From Flavobacterium crocinum (GTDB lineage: Bacteria; Bacteroidota; Bacteroidia; Flavobacteriales; Flavobacteriaceae): a stretch of DNA of 64,000 nt. Positions 8,120 through 15,670 of the stretch are shown in pieces. Both the position numbers and the translations under genes were made by a program. A model generated the notes under the pieces. The model did no database searches and was not told the origin of the DNA. It saw only the letters and a program-made list of their open reading frames with translations. Position 1 is the stretch's first letter; each line of letters begins with the position of its first letter. The DNA is taken from assembly GCF_003122385.1 (NCBI RefSeq), contig NZ_CP029255.1:3286001-3350000 (forward strand). The letters are read 5' to 3'.

Positions 8120-9085
8120 TTATTTATCGAAACACTCAATAATTTGATACGCCACGCGCAATGCGTCTGTAGCTTGTTCAAGTGTAACAACTGGAGTTGT
8201 ATTATTGTTAATGGCATCTGCAAACGAATTTAATTCGTCTAAGATAGCATTGTTTTGTTCCACATCTGGATTGGTGAAATAGATTTGTTTTTTTACGCCT
8301 TCTGCATTCTGCAAAATCATATCAAAATCTCCAGGAACTTCAGGTGCGTCTTTCATACGAACGACTTCACATTTTTTCTCTAAAAAGTCAACTGAGATGT
8401 AGGCATCTTTTTGAAAGAAACGAGATTTTCGCATGTTTTTCATTGAAATTCTGCTGGCTGTTAAATTGGCAACACAACCATTTTCGAATTCGATTCTGGC
8501 GTTGGCTATATCAGGCGTTTCACTAATAACCGAAACGCCACTTGCGTTTATACTTTTAACTTTAGATTTTACAACGCTTAAAATTGCATCGATATCATGA
8601 ATCATTAAATCTAAAACTACAGGAACGTCTGTACCACGTGGGTTAAACTCTGCCAAACGATGCGTTTCTATAAACATCGGGTTTTCGATCATTTCTTTTG
8701 TAGCGATAAAAGCAGGGTTAAAGCGCTCTACGTGACCAACTTGTCCTTTTACGTTGTATTCATTTGCTAAAGCAATAATTTCTTCGGCTTCTTCAACTGT
8801 ATTGGCAATTGGTTTTTCAATAAAGATATGTTTTCCTGATTTGATGGCAACTTTAGCGCATTTGTAGTGCGAAAGCGTAGGAGTAACAATGTCAATCACG
8901 TCGACAGCGTGAATAAGTTTTGCAATTGTGCTGAAATTTTTATAGCCAAATTCTTTTGAGATTCTTTCGGCATTTTCTTGATTTTCGTCGTAAAATCCAA
9001 CTAATTCGTATTTGTCAGATTGTTGTAATAAGCGTAAATGTATTTTACCAAGATGACCAGCACCTAAAACTCCTACTTTTAACAT
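8120..9085 (-). CDS. Gfo/Idh/MocA family oxidoreductase
   Basis: The 321 residues show the N-terminal Rossmann fold GAGHLGKIHLRLL, the family's catalytic EKP in GKHIFIEKPIA, and a C-terminal alpha/beta domain with LDLMIHDIDAIL. Members are NAD(P)-dependent dehydrogenases, often acting on sugars or nucleotide sugars. No neighbour narrows the substrate. A TATTTTTG box sits 17 bases before the ATG. Confidence 0.88.
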   Translation of the reverse strand: MLKVGVLGAGHLGKIHLRLLQQSDKYELVGFYDENQENAERISKEFGYKNFSTIAKLIHAVDVIDIVTPTLSHYKCAKVAIKSGKHIFIEKPIANTVEEAEEIIALANEYNVKGQVGHVERFNPAFIATKEMIENPMFIETHRLAEFNPRGTDVPVVLDLMIHDIDAILSVVKSKVKSINASGVSVISETPDIANARIEFENGCVANLTASRISMKNMRKSRFFQKDAYISVDFLEKKCEVVRMKDAPEVPGDFDMILQNAEGVKKQIYFTNPDVEQNNAILDELNSFADAINNNTTPVVTLEQATDALRVAYQIIECFDK

Positions 9086-9101
9086 GAGAATGTATTTTAA
9101 A

Positions 9102-9109
9102 CAAAAATA
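9102..9109 (-). promoter_or_regulatory. -7 box for the Gfo/Idh oxidoreductase
   Basis: The minus strand reads TATTTTTG (TAnnTTTG consensus) 17 bases upstream of the ATG, implying a very short 5' UTR. Confidence 0.6.
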
Positions 9110-9143
9110 TAATTTATTTGTTTACCGTGAAAATGAATTTATG

Positions 9144-9255
9144 GAATTGTGAATTGTGAGTTGGAAGTTATGAGTTGGAAGTTATGAGTGATGAGTTATT
9201 GATAGTGCTTTACGATTTTTAACCCCTAACCCATAACTTTTAACCTTTAACCTTT
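9144..9255. repeat. Double heptad array with partly complementary halves
   Basis: Left array 9144-9206 is nine abutting 7-mers of the type GAATTGT, GAGTTGG, AAGTTAT and GAGTTAT. Right array 9221-9255 is five 7-mers: AACCCCT, AACCCAT, AACTTTT, AACCTTT and AACCTTT. The right units are complementary in type to the left ones, so the transcript could fold back. The array fills the 239-bp divergent spacer up to the pcm promoter. Confidence 0.8.
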
Positions 9256-9273
9256 TTTAATTTAAAATCAATA

Positions 9274-9303
9274 TTTGAAATCCTGTTTTCTTTCTTATTT
9301 TTG
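9274..9303 (+). promoter_or_regulatory. Promoter of pcm
   Basis: TTTG at 9274-9277 (-33 element) is followed 18 bases later by TATTTTTG at 9296-9303 (-7 element), a good Bacteroidetes match. Transcription would begin about 15-20 bases before the TTG start. Confidence 0.7.
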
Positions 9304-9324
9304 CGAAAATAAAACCTACCCATT

Positions 9325-9966
9325 TTGAAAGACACTGCCAAACATCAAGGACTTCGTAATCAATTAGTAACTACTTTAGAGCAAAAAGGAATTACTGATA
9401 AAAACGTTCTGGATGCGATAAAAAAAATCCCAAGACACCTTTTTTTGAATTCTAGTTTTGAAGATTTCGCTTATCAGGATAAGGCTTTTCCTATTGGTGC
9501 AGGCCAAACTATTTCGCAACCTTACACTGTTGCTTTCCAATCTCAGCTTTTAGAAGTGCAGAAAGAACATAAAGTTTTGGAAATTGGAACGGGTTCTGGA
9601 TATCAAACTGCCGTTTTGTTTCATCTTGGAGCAAAAGTTTATACGGTAGAAAGACAAAAGGAATTGTTTAAACAGACTTCTATTTTGTTTCCGAAATTAA
9701 ATATCCGTCCAAAACATGTTTCTTTTGGAGACGGTTATAAAGGTCTTCCAAATTTTGCGCCTTTTGACAGCATAATAGTTACAGCGGGTGCGCCTTTTAT
9801 TCCACAGCCATTAATGGCACAATTGAAAATAGGAGGAAGACTCGTTATTCCATTGGGAGAAGATGTTCAGATTATGACTTTGTTAATTAGAAAAAATGAA
9901 ACGCAATTCGAAAAACATGAGTTTGGAGAGTTTCGATTTGTTCCTTTGTTAGAAGATAAAAACTAA
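9325..9966 (+). CDS. pcm: Protein-L-isoaspartate O-methyltransferase
   Basis: Pcm methylates isoaspartyl residues with SAM to start protein repair. The 213 residues contain AGQTISQPYTVAFQ, the SAM-binding motif LEIGTGSGYQTAVL, and IIVTAGAPFIPQPLMAQLK with GGRLVIPLG, all diagnostic. The start is TTG; no ATG is available that keeps the conserved N-terminal helix. A terminator follows four bases after the stop codon. Confidence 0.93.
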   Translation: MKDTAKHQGLRNQLVTTLEQKGITDKNVLDAIKKIPRHLFLNSSFEDFAYQDKAFPIGAGQTISQPYTVAFQSQLLEVQKEHKVLEIGTGSGYQTAVLFHLGAKVYTVERQKELFKQTSILFPKLNIRPKHVSFGDGYKGLPNFAPFDSIIVTAGAPFIPQPLMAQLKIGGRLVIPLGEDVQIMTLLIRKNETQFEKHEFGEFRFVPLLEDKN

Positions 9967-9970
9967 TGAG

Positions 9971-9998
9971 AAAGCCCGTTTTGAACGGGCTTTTTTAT
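9971..9998 (+). terminator. Terminator of pcm, shared with the convergent fic gene
   Basis: The stem AAAGCCCGTT / AACGGGCTTT is followed by T6. It overlaps the final codon of the convergent fic gene. Confidence 0.85.
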
Positions 9999-11044
9999 TG
10001 GGTAAGAATTGAAATATATCTTTCCAGACTTTCTTTTTCTTTTTGAGCGATAAACAGAAAAAAATCTTCTTTGTCTTTTTTAGTTTGAGCAATTTCTAAA
10101 GACTGGTAATATTGCATACGAGTTTCGTAATCACCTTTTATATTAGCAATTGGATATCCTTTTTGCATTAAAATTAAATTCATAATTAATCGCGAAGTTC
10201 TTCCGTTTCCATCAATAAAGGGATGAATTGTAGCTAAACGTTCGTGCATTTCTGCCGCTAGAATAATAGGATGTAGTTTGTTTTTATTGATTTCATACCA
10301 AACAAAATATTCTTCCATTTCCTGTGGAACTATTAAAGGTTGTGAAGGCATGTGACTGCTTCCCTGAATCATAACCTGAACTTTTCTGTAACGTCCTGCA
10401 TCTTCGGGAATAATTCCTCGTAAAACTAGATTATGAATAGATAAAAGATCTCGTTCGTTTAAAGAGTTGTTTTTATTTATTAAATCTTTAATAAAACCAA
10501 TTGCTTCCTGATGATTTATAGCTTCAAGATGTTCCCGCATGCTTTTTCCGGAGATCGTCAAACCTTCATTGATGACCATATCTGTTTCACGAAGTGTCAT
10601 TGTATTTCCTTCAATTCGATTGCTTTCAAAAGTATATTCCAATTCTAAAGCCTGTTTTATTTTAAAGCTGTCATACTCGCGGTAAGAATTTAACTTTTCT
10701 TTTAAGGCATCAATTTCTTTTAGAATTTTTTCTAATGAAGTAGATAATTTAAGATTTGAAACTGTTTTGTTGTATTTGATTTCATCTTCAGCAACTTTTA
10801 AAGCTTTTAAGGCGAGTTCATCATCGCCAATTTCATAAAGAATCTTTTCTTTAAGCCAGGCGATCATTAAAGTTTCATAATCAATTTCTAAAAGCTGAGA
10901 CAGCTTAATAACCTGTTCCTTAGTTGGTTTTCTGGTTCCTGATTCGAATTTGCTGATCAATGCCTGATCAATATCTGCAAGTTGCGCCAATTCACGAGTT
11001 TTTAAACCTTTTTGCTCTCTGGCATTTTTAAGAAGTGATTTCAT
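9995..11044 (-). CDS. Fic-domain AMPylase-type protein with N-terminal XRE HTH
   Basis: The ATG at 11044 is preferred to the TTG at 11080 because the latter lies within a probable operator. Residues about 1-60 are an XRE HTH (GLKTRELAQLADIDQALISK). The Fic domain carries the full catalytic motif HPFIDGNGRTSR (HxFxDGNGRxxR). An inhibitory-helix motif S-x-x-x-E-G (SNRIEG) lies before it, so this is a class II Fic with intramolecular autoinhibition. Such proteins transfer AMP or another nucleotide to target hydroxyls. The HTH suggests it regulates its own gene. Target and physiological role are unknown. Confidence 0.9.
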   Translation of the reverse strand: MKSLLKNAREQKGLKTRELAQLADIDQALISKFESGTRKPTKEQVIKLSQLLEIDYETLMIAWLKEKILYEIGDDELALKALKVAEDEIKYNKTVSNLKLSTSLEKILKEIDALKEKLNSYREYDSFKIKQALELEYTFESNRIEGNTMTLRETDMVINEGLTISGKSMREHLEAINHQEAIGFIKDLINKNNSLNERDLLSIHNLVLRGIIPEDAGRYRKVQVMIQGSSHMPSQPLIVPQEMEEYFVWYEINKNKLHPIILAAEMHERLATIHPFIDGNGRTSRLIMNLILMQKGYPIANIKGDYETRMQYYQSLEIAQTKKDKEDFFLFIAQKEKESLERYISILTQ

Positions 11045-11063
11045 TTTAATGAAAATTTTTGTC

Positions 11064-11080
11064 TTGACAAATTTAGTCAA
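11064..11080. promoter_or_regulatory. Candidate operator of the HTH-Fic gene
   Basis: TTGAC (11064-11068) and GTCAA (11076-11080) form an inverted repeat around an A/T core, 20 bases upstream of the fic ATG. Size and placement suit an XRE-dimer site for autoregulation; this is inference. Confidence 0.45.
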
Positions 11081-11091
11081 TTTTTAAAGTG

Positions 11092-11120
11092 TAAAAAAAG
11101 CAACCATTAAATGTTGCTTT
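11092..11120 (-). terminator. Terminator of the DUF4136-like lipoprotein gene
   Basis: On the minus strand, AAAGCAAC / GTTGCTTT with an 8-nt loop is followed by a T7 run, 8 bases after the lipoprotein stop codon. Confidence 0.75.
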
Positions 11121-11127
11121 GAGGATT

Positions 11128-11769
11128 TTATTTTGGAGGTAAAGAACCGTCTTTTCTCATTTCTTTTACAACGGCCTGCATAATTGCATCGACAGTTTGT
11201 CCCAAATCTGTAACGTACTCGGATTTTGTAGTTCCTGTCCAGATTAATTTGTTTTCTTTTAATGAAAAAATATTGGTTTCAACCATGTAAGATGTAGTTT
11301 CCTGATAATAACCCGGATCATAAAATGCAGGAGAATACATTCCGTACCAGTTTCCAAAACCATATCCGTACATTCCGGTATACATTCCGTCAAAACCTCC
11401 ATAATACATTCCGGTGTAAGTTCCGGGAACATAATTGGTTTCTTTGTCTTTGCTTACAAGTCTCATTGTGATTACTCCGTCAAAATTTTCATCCTGAAGA
11501 ATTTTTAACTTTTGTTCTTTTGTAAGGTCTTTGGTTGTTTCGTTTAAGTACTGATAAGAAGTTCTGAAAATTGGATGATTTGCGGCTATTCGGTTTTCTG
11601 TAACTCTTCTGGAGGCTTCATCTTTTACTAAAGCGACAACCAAAACCTTTTTGAAATTTTCCTGAGCAACAGTTATTTTTGGATCTCTCCAGCTGTTAAC
11701 AATGGAAGTGTTGCTGCCACAACTTGAAAATATAACTACAGCGAAAAATAAAAGTAAAGACTTTTTCAT
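11128..11769 (-). CDS. Lipoprotein, DUF4136-like, Gly/Tyr/Met-rich centre
   Basis: A type II lipoprotein signal is clear: MKKSLLLFFAVVIFSSCGSN, with the acylated Cys after FSS. The start of the mature protein, VNSWRDPK, and the later METNIFSLKENKLIWTGTT resemble DUF4136 lipoproteins. The middle has a run rich in G, Y and M (near YTGMYYGGFDGMYTGMYGYG), probably a flexible or membrane-associated loop. Function is unknown. Confidence 0.75.
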   Translation of the reverse strand: MKKSLLLFFAVVIFSSCGSNTSIVNSWRDPKITVAQENFKKVLVVALVKDEASRRVTENRIAANHPIFRTSYQYLNETTKDLTKEQKLKILQDENFDGVITMRLVSKDKETNYVPGTYTGMYYGGFDGMYTGMYGYGFGNWYGMYSPAFYDPGYYQETTSYMVETNIFSLKENKLIWTGTTKSEYVTDLGQTVDAIMQAVVKEMRKDGSLPPK

Positions 11770-11841
11770 ATTTTACAGTTAAATTGGTTATAAGTAAAAA
11801 TAACGATAAAATATTAATAATTAAGGTTTTGTGTGAAAAAT

Positions 11842-11869
11842 AAAAAAGCTTTTAGTTAAAAGCTTTTTT
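11842..11869 (-). terminator. Terminator overlapping the 3' end of smpB
   Basis: AAAAAAGCTTTTA and TAAAAGCTTTTTT form the stem, which includes the last smpB codons and stop. Reading minus strand, the second arm ends in a T-run. Confidence 0.8.
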
Positions 11870-12307
11870 AATACGATCTAAATCTCGTTTGGTATCTTGT
11901 TCTTTTAAAGATTCTCGTTTGTCATAGTTTTTCTTTCCTCTGCAAAGGCCAATTTGCAATTTTGCTAAACCTTTTTCATTGGTGAATAATTTCAAAGGAA
12001 CGATTGTAAGTCCCTTTGCCTGTACATTCTTATGAAGCGTTTTCAATTCCTTTTTGTTTAAAAGAAGTTTTCGTTCGCTTCTTGACTTATGATTGAATTG
12101 ATTTCCAAAAGAATACTCTTCTATATAAGTATTAATGGCAAAAAGCTCCATACCACTGAATTCGCAAAAGCTTTCTGTGATATTGGCTTTTCCTAAACGT
12201 ATCGATTTGATTTCGGTACCAGCTAAAACAATTCCAGCTGTATAGGTATCGATTATTTCGTAATCAAATCGAGCTCTTTTATTTAATATATTGACTGATT
12301 TTAACAT
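11852..12307 (-). CDS. smpB: SsrA-binding protein SmpB
   Basis: SmpB binds tmRNA and delivers it to stalled ribosomes for trans-translation. The 151 residues match throughout: [57 protein letters not shown] and a basic tail [15 protein letters not shown] -7 box ends 6 bases before the ATG, so the message may be leaderless. The tmRNA gene itself is not in this window. Confidence 0.97.
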   Translation of the reverse strand: MLKSVNILNKRARFDYEIIDTYTAGIVLAGTEIKSIRLGKANITESFCEFSGMELFAINTYIEEYSFGNQFNHKSRSERKLLLNKKELKTLHKNVQAKGLTIVPLKLFTNEKGLAKLQIGLCRGKKNYDKRESLKEQDTKRDLDRIKKAFN

Positions 12308-12312
12308 GTGTG

Positions 12313-12320
12313 CAAATGTA
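12313..12320 (-). promoter_or_regulatory. -7 box of smpB
   Basis: The minus strand reads TACATTTG, ending six bases from the ATG. A start site at the usual distance would coincide with or almost touch the start codon. Confidence 0.6.
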
Positions 12321-12411
12321 AGACAAAATTGAAAAACTTACGACGGCTAAGATAATTAAAGTTTTATTCTAATCTATGATTTTAATCATCCGAGACAAAA
12401 ATGCTTCCTTT

Positions 12412-12419
12412 TAAGTTTG
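12412..12419 (+). promoter_or_regulatory. -7 box of the outer-membrane barrel gene at 12447
   Basis: TAAGTTTG matches TAnnTTTG. It supports the ATG at 12447 over an in-frame upstream TTG that would lie inside the promoter. Confidence 0.55.
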
Positions 12420-12446
12420 CTTCATAATTTCAAAAACAAATTTAAA

Positions 12447-13085
12447 ATGAAAAAAATTGTAACGCTGGTTAGCATCGTGCTAATTAGCTTGTCTGCTAAA
12501 GCACAAGAAACGAGTCAGGGATTAAAAGGGGCTTGGTTTGCTACTTCTCAATTTGGTTACCAACAAACAAAAACGGCAGATGCTAAAAATACCACTTTAT
12601 CAGTATTGCCAATTGTCGGAACGTTTGTAACTCCATCTGTAGCTGTTGGAGCGGGAGTTGGATACATTAATATTAAAGCAGATTCTGATGCGGGCACTGC
12701 TGCTAAAACAGATTTGTTTGTTGCACAGCCTTTAGTTAGAAAGTATTGGAATATTGCAGGTTCACTTTATTTCTTCGGACAATTAGCGGTGCCGGTTATT
12801 ACTGGTAAAGAGAAAGAAAGTGAATTAAAAGTAACTCAAATTGGTGTGTCTATGTCAGGAGGTTTTGATTATTTTGTAACTAAAAATTTCTCAGTTGAGT
12901 TTTCTTATGACTTAGCTAACTTCACATCGACTACAATTGATCCTAAAACGGGAGATAAAACTACAGTAACTAATTTTGGTTTGGCACACGTAGCCAATGT
13001 GGATCCGTTTTACAATACTGCTTTGGCAGGAAGTAATCCTAATCTAACTTCTCCGGTTTCGGTTGGATTTAAATTCATATTCTAA
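12447..13085 (+). CDS. Outer-membrane beta-barrel protein
   Basis: The 212-residue protein begins with a signal peptide (KKIVTLVSIVLISLSAKAQ, cleavage after AQ). The rest alternates hydrophobic and polar residues in strand pattern and ends in the aromatic C-terminus SVGFKFIF, as expected for an outer-membrane barrel of about 8 strands. It resembles general Bacteroidetes porin-family proteins of unknown function. Confidence 0.8.
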   Translation: MKKIVTLVSIVLISLSAKAQETSQGLKGAWFATSQFGYQQTKTADAKNTTLSVLPIVGTFVTPSVAVGAGVGYINIKADSDAGTAAKTDLFVAQPLVRKYWNIAGSLYFFGQLAVPVITGKEKESELKVTQIGVSMSGGFDYFVTKNFSVEFSYDLANFTSTTIDPKTGDKTTVTNFGLAHVANVDPFYNTALAGSNPNLTSPVSVGFKFIF

Positions 13086-13122
13086 TTTATTCTTTATTTG
13101 ATTACTGTAAAATTCAATTTAG

Positions 13123-13130
13123 TAATTTTG
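13123..13130 (+). promoter_or_regulatory. Candidate -7 box for the VF530 gene, upstream of a hairpin
   Basis: TAATTTTG matches the consensus and ends 8 bases before a terminator-like hairpin. The VF530 transcript would therefore start at or just before that hairpin. Confidence 0.4.
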
Positions 13131-13137
13131 CAAAAAG

Positions 13138-13168
13138 AAAGACCGTACTTTTTAAGTACGGTCTTTTT
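13138..13168 (+). terminator. Terminator between the barrel gene and VF530
   Basis: AAAGACCGTACTT / AAGTACGGTCTTT gives a 13-bp stem followed by T5. It ends the barrel gene's transcript and may also sit at the start of the VF530 message. Confidence 0.8.
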
Positions 13169-13191
13169 GATATAATTTAAAAAAGTATAAA

Positions 13192-13413
13192 ATGCAAAAT
13201 CAGTCTAAAGATCCGTTACATGGAATCACGCTTCAAAAAATTTTAGAAACCTTAGTTGATTATTATGGTTTTGATACTTTGGGAGAATTAATTCCAATTA
13301 AATGTTTCAATTCAAATCCAAGTGTGAAATCAAGTCTTACTTTTTTAAGAAAAACAGATTGGGCTAGAAAGAAAGTGGAGGAACTTTATATTAAAACACT
13401 TCCTAAGTTATAA
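13192..13413 (+). CDS. VF530-family (DUF2132) small DNA-binding protein
   Basis: The 73 residues match the VF530 family closely: [20 protein letters not shown] and then [20 protein letters not shown], which is the conserved core. Family members are small, helical and annotated as DNA-binding from a structural study of the Vibrio protein; cellular role is unknown. The last 6 bases overlap the convergent DUF3575 gene. Confidence 0.9.
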   Translation: MQNQSKDPLHGITLQKILETLVDYYGFDTLGELIPIKCFNSNPSVKSSLTFLRKTDWARKKVEELYIKTLPKL

Positions 13414-13962
13414 TTTATAAGAAATCATAACTCCTCCTCGATATGGAAGCCATTCACCGCTTTTATTATAATTAGGCGCTTTCTCGTATCTGCCTGGCGT
13501 TCCGTCATTGTAATAACCGTGATAGAATCCTTGGTGCCATCCGCCTCCAACAAAAAAGTCAAGCACGAATTTGTCGTTTAGTTTTAAGTTGTAACCTACG
13601 GTTGCTCCAATTCTGTAACCAAAACCATCTTCATAACGATTGCTATCCCAGTAATTCCATTTTTGCAGTTCGTATTTATCTGCACCTATATGCGCACCGG
13701 CATAAAAACCATTGTATTTTTCTTTAAAATGATAGCGAATTTCTGGGGTCACAGTGATAAACTTCATCGGATGATGCCCATCAAAGGATTCCCAAAAAGA
13801 AGCCATTATATCTGCACTAAAAGTTGTTTTTTCTCCAATACTTGTTTCGATCCCAATATTAGGAATTGCGAGTAATGCAGTCGCTCCGTTAAATTTAACA
13901 AAAGTCTGACTTTGTAATTGAACTGATAAAAGAAGAACGGTAAGGGCAAATATTTTTTTCAT
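13408..13962 (-). CDS. Outer-membrane barrel protein, DUF3575
   Basis: From the ATG at 13962 the protein has 184 residues with a signal peptide ([18 protein letters not shown]). Barrel-like strands follow, including [20 protein letters not shown], which is typical of DUF3575 proteins. The upstream in-frame start at 13998 lies within the promoter box. Function unknown; outer-membrane location is inferred from the strand pattern. Confidence 0.8.
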   Translation of the reverse strand: MKKIFALTVLLLSVQLQSQTFVKFNGATALLAIPNIGIETSIGEKTTFSADIMASFWESFDGHHPMKFITVTPEIRYHFKEKYNGFYAGAHIGADKYELQKWNYWDSNRYEDGFGYRIGATVGYNLKLNDKFVLDFFVGGGWHQGFYHGYYNDGTPGRYEKAPNYNKSGEWLPYRGGVMISYKL

Positions 13963-13995
13963 GGTATTTTTATCGGAGAAAATAATTTTTCGGCA

Positions 13996-14003
13996 CAAAT
14001 ATA
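13996..14003 (-). promoter_or_regulatory. -7 box of the DUF3575 gene
   Basis: The minus strand reads TATATTTG 34 bases before the ATG at 13962. Confidence 0.55.
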
Positions 14004-14080
14004 ACGCAAGTAAACCGTTACTATTGCCGATTAACCTACTTTTAACAAGATTATTTTTTATCAGAATTGAAGGCTGTTCT

Positions 14081-14629
14081 TTAGTTGTTTAACAATGAGT
14101 AGATTACTTTGTCCAGAAATTTACCATCATAGAAATCAGATTCTTTAAAATGAGCTTCTTTAACAAAACCGCATTTTTGTAAAACTTTTTCAGAAGCATA
14201 ATTTTCAGGGTCTATTACGGCTTCAATTGAGTGAAGTTTTAGTTCTTCAAAGCCATATTTAGTAAGCCTCTTTACTGCCTCAGGAACAAATCCTTTTCCA
14301 TGAAATTCAGGTAAAATCATATAGCCAATTTCAGCTCTATAGTTTTCCGGTTGTAATCTGTAAAATCCTATGAATCCAAATAATTTTGGATCATCTTTAA
14401 GTCTTATTGCCCAGTTAATTCCTTTGTTGGTATCGATTGCCTCTTTTATTATTTTAATATGCTCCAATGCATCATCAGTATTTTTTGCCAGTGGCCTTGG
14501 AATATATTTCATTATCTCAGGATTAGAACGTAATGCGAAAATTTCGTTTAGGTCTTCTTCTGTAATTTTGTTTAATATCAAACGCTCAGTTTCGATAATG
14601 GGAAATGGAGAAAAATTAAATTCTAACAT
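14081..14629 (-). CDS. GNAT acetyltransferase of the RimJ/RimL type
   Basis: The 182 residues show the RimJ/RimL pattern: ETERLILNKITEEDLNEIF at the N-terminus, GFIGFYRLQPENYRAEIGYM, then the acetyl-CoA loop FHGKGFVPEAVKRLTKYGFE and VLQKCGFVKEAHFKES. These proteins acetylate protein N-termini or small amines. The aldose epimerase-like gene lies 5 bases upstream on the same strand, so the two probably form an operon. Substrate unknown. Confidence 0.88.
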   Translation of the reverse strand: MLEFNFSPFPIIETERLILNKITEEDLNEIFALRSNPEIMKYIPRPLAKNTDDALEHIKIIKEAIDTNKGINWAIRLKDDPKLFGFIGFYRLQPENYRAEIGYMILPEFHGKGFVPEAVKRLTKYGFEELKLHSIEAVIDPENYASEKVLQKCGFVKEAHFKESDFYDGKFLDKVIYSLLNN

Positions 14630-14634
14630 CCTGA

Positions 14635-15486
14635 TTAAAGTATTGTAATGCTAAATTCAGCAGTAAAATTTTTACTTTCATCCAAAATCAAAATCCCTTC
14701 TTTTTGGTGTAAATCCCCTGTGTTTTCATCAGTATCAGAATAACCCAACCAAGGTTCAATGCAAATGAAAGGTGCATTTTCTTTTGTCCAGATTCCTAAA
14801 CTTGGAAAGTTCTGATAGTCTACTTTTGTATAAGGTTTTGAGTTTTTTAGGATAGTTAATGATTTTGAATTTAATGTTTTAAAAATCAAAGCGTCGTTTT
14901 TAAACAATTCATAATTTAAAGGAACCACATTGTTACTTGTTTCTAATATTTTAGTTTTAGAAGAAATCAAATCATTTTCTAATAGATAGTATTTTAGCTC
15001 TTCTTCTTTTTCAAATTGAAGCGCATAATCATCAAAATTACCTGGTAATGCGATTGCAGGGTGAGCACCAATTGAAAAAGGCATTTGTTTGTTGCCTTTA
15101 TTAACTACGTTGTATTTTAAGATTAGTGAATTTTCGTTAAGAGTATAAATAAGCTGTAACTCAAATTCGAAAGGATATTTTTCTAGAGTTTCTTCAGAAG
15201 ATTTTAAAGAAAAAACGGCGCTGTTTTCGGTTTTATCTAGTAATGCAAATTCCATATCACGGGCAAACCCATGTCTTGGTAATTGATATTCTTTACCATT
15301 TATAATGTAAGTGTTATTTTTTAATGTTCCGACAATAGGAAAAAGAACAGGGGAGTGTTTACCCCAGAAATCCGGATTTCCTTCCCAGATATATTCCTTG
15401 TTTTGATTGTCTTTTATAGAAAATAACTCAGCTCCTGCATGTTTGATAGAAGCGCTTAGTTTTGAATTTGAGATTGTTGTAGTCAA
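14635..15486 (-). CDS. Aldose 1-epimerase-like protein
   Basis: The 283 residues fit the GalM/YeaD superfamily (LacX type): IWEGNPDFWGKHSPVLFPIV near the start, LPRHGFARDMEF, SIGAHPAIALP with a candidate catalytic His, and a C-terminal FICIEPWLGYSD containing an acidic residue. Members interconvert sugar anomers. Identity to the superfamily is firm; the substrate is not known. Confidence 0.88.
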   Translation of the reverse strand: MTTTISNSKLSASIKHAGAELFSIKDNQNKEYIWEGNPDFWGKHSPVLFPIVGTLKNNTYIINGKEYQLPRHGFARDMEFALLDKTENSAVFSLKSSEETLEKYPFEFELQLIYTLNENSLILKYNVVNKGNKQMPFSIGAHPAIALPGNFDDYALQFEKEEELKYYLLENDLISSKTKILETSNNVVPLNYELFKNDALIFKTLNSKSLTILKNSKPYTKVDYQNFPSLGIWTKENAPFICIEPWLGYSDTDENTGDLHQKEGILILDESKNFTAEFSITIL

Positions 15487-15602
15487 AATATCAAGTATAA
15501 AATGATTGCTTTTTTAAGTGATGTAAATATATTTTATAAAATTTAGTTTTTAATAAAATGCATCAAATTATTTTATTGATAAAATTTTGCTAAAATTGAA
15601 TT

Positions 15603-15610
15603 TATCTTTG
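15603..15610 (+). promoter_or_regulatory. -7 box of the M1 peptidase gene
   Basis: TATCTTTG matches the consensus and lies 60 bases before the ATG at 15671. It rules against the in-frame TTG at 15587. Confidence 0.55.
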
Positions 15611-15670
15611 GAAATTTCTCTATCAATAGCTTTTTTTTTCATTAATTTGCTACATAAACAGCTAAAAAAT

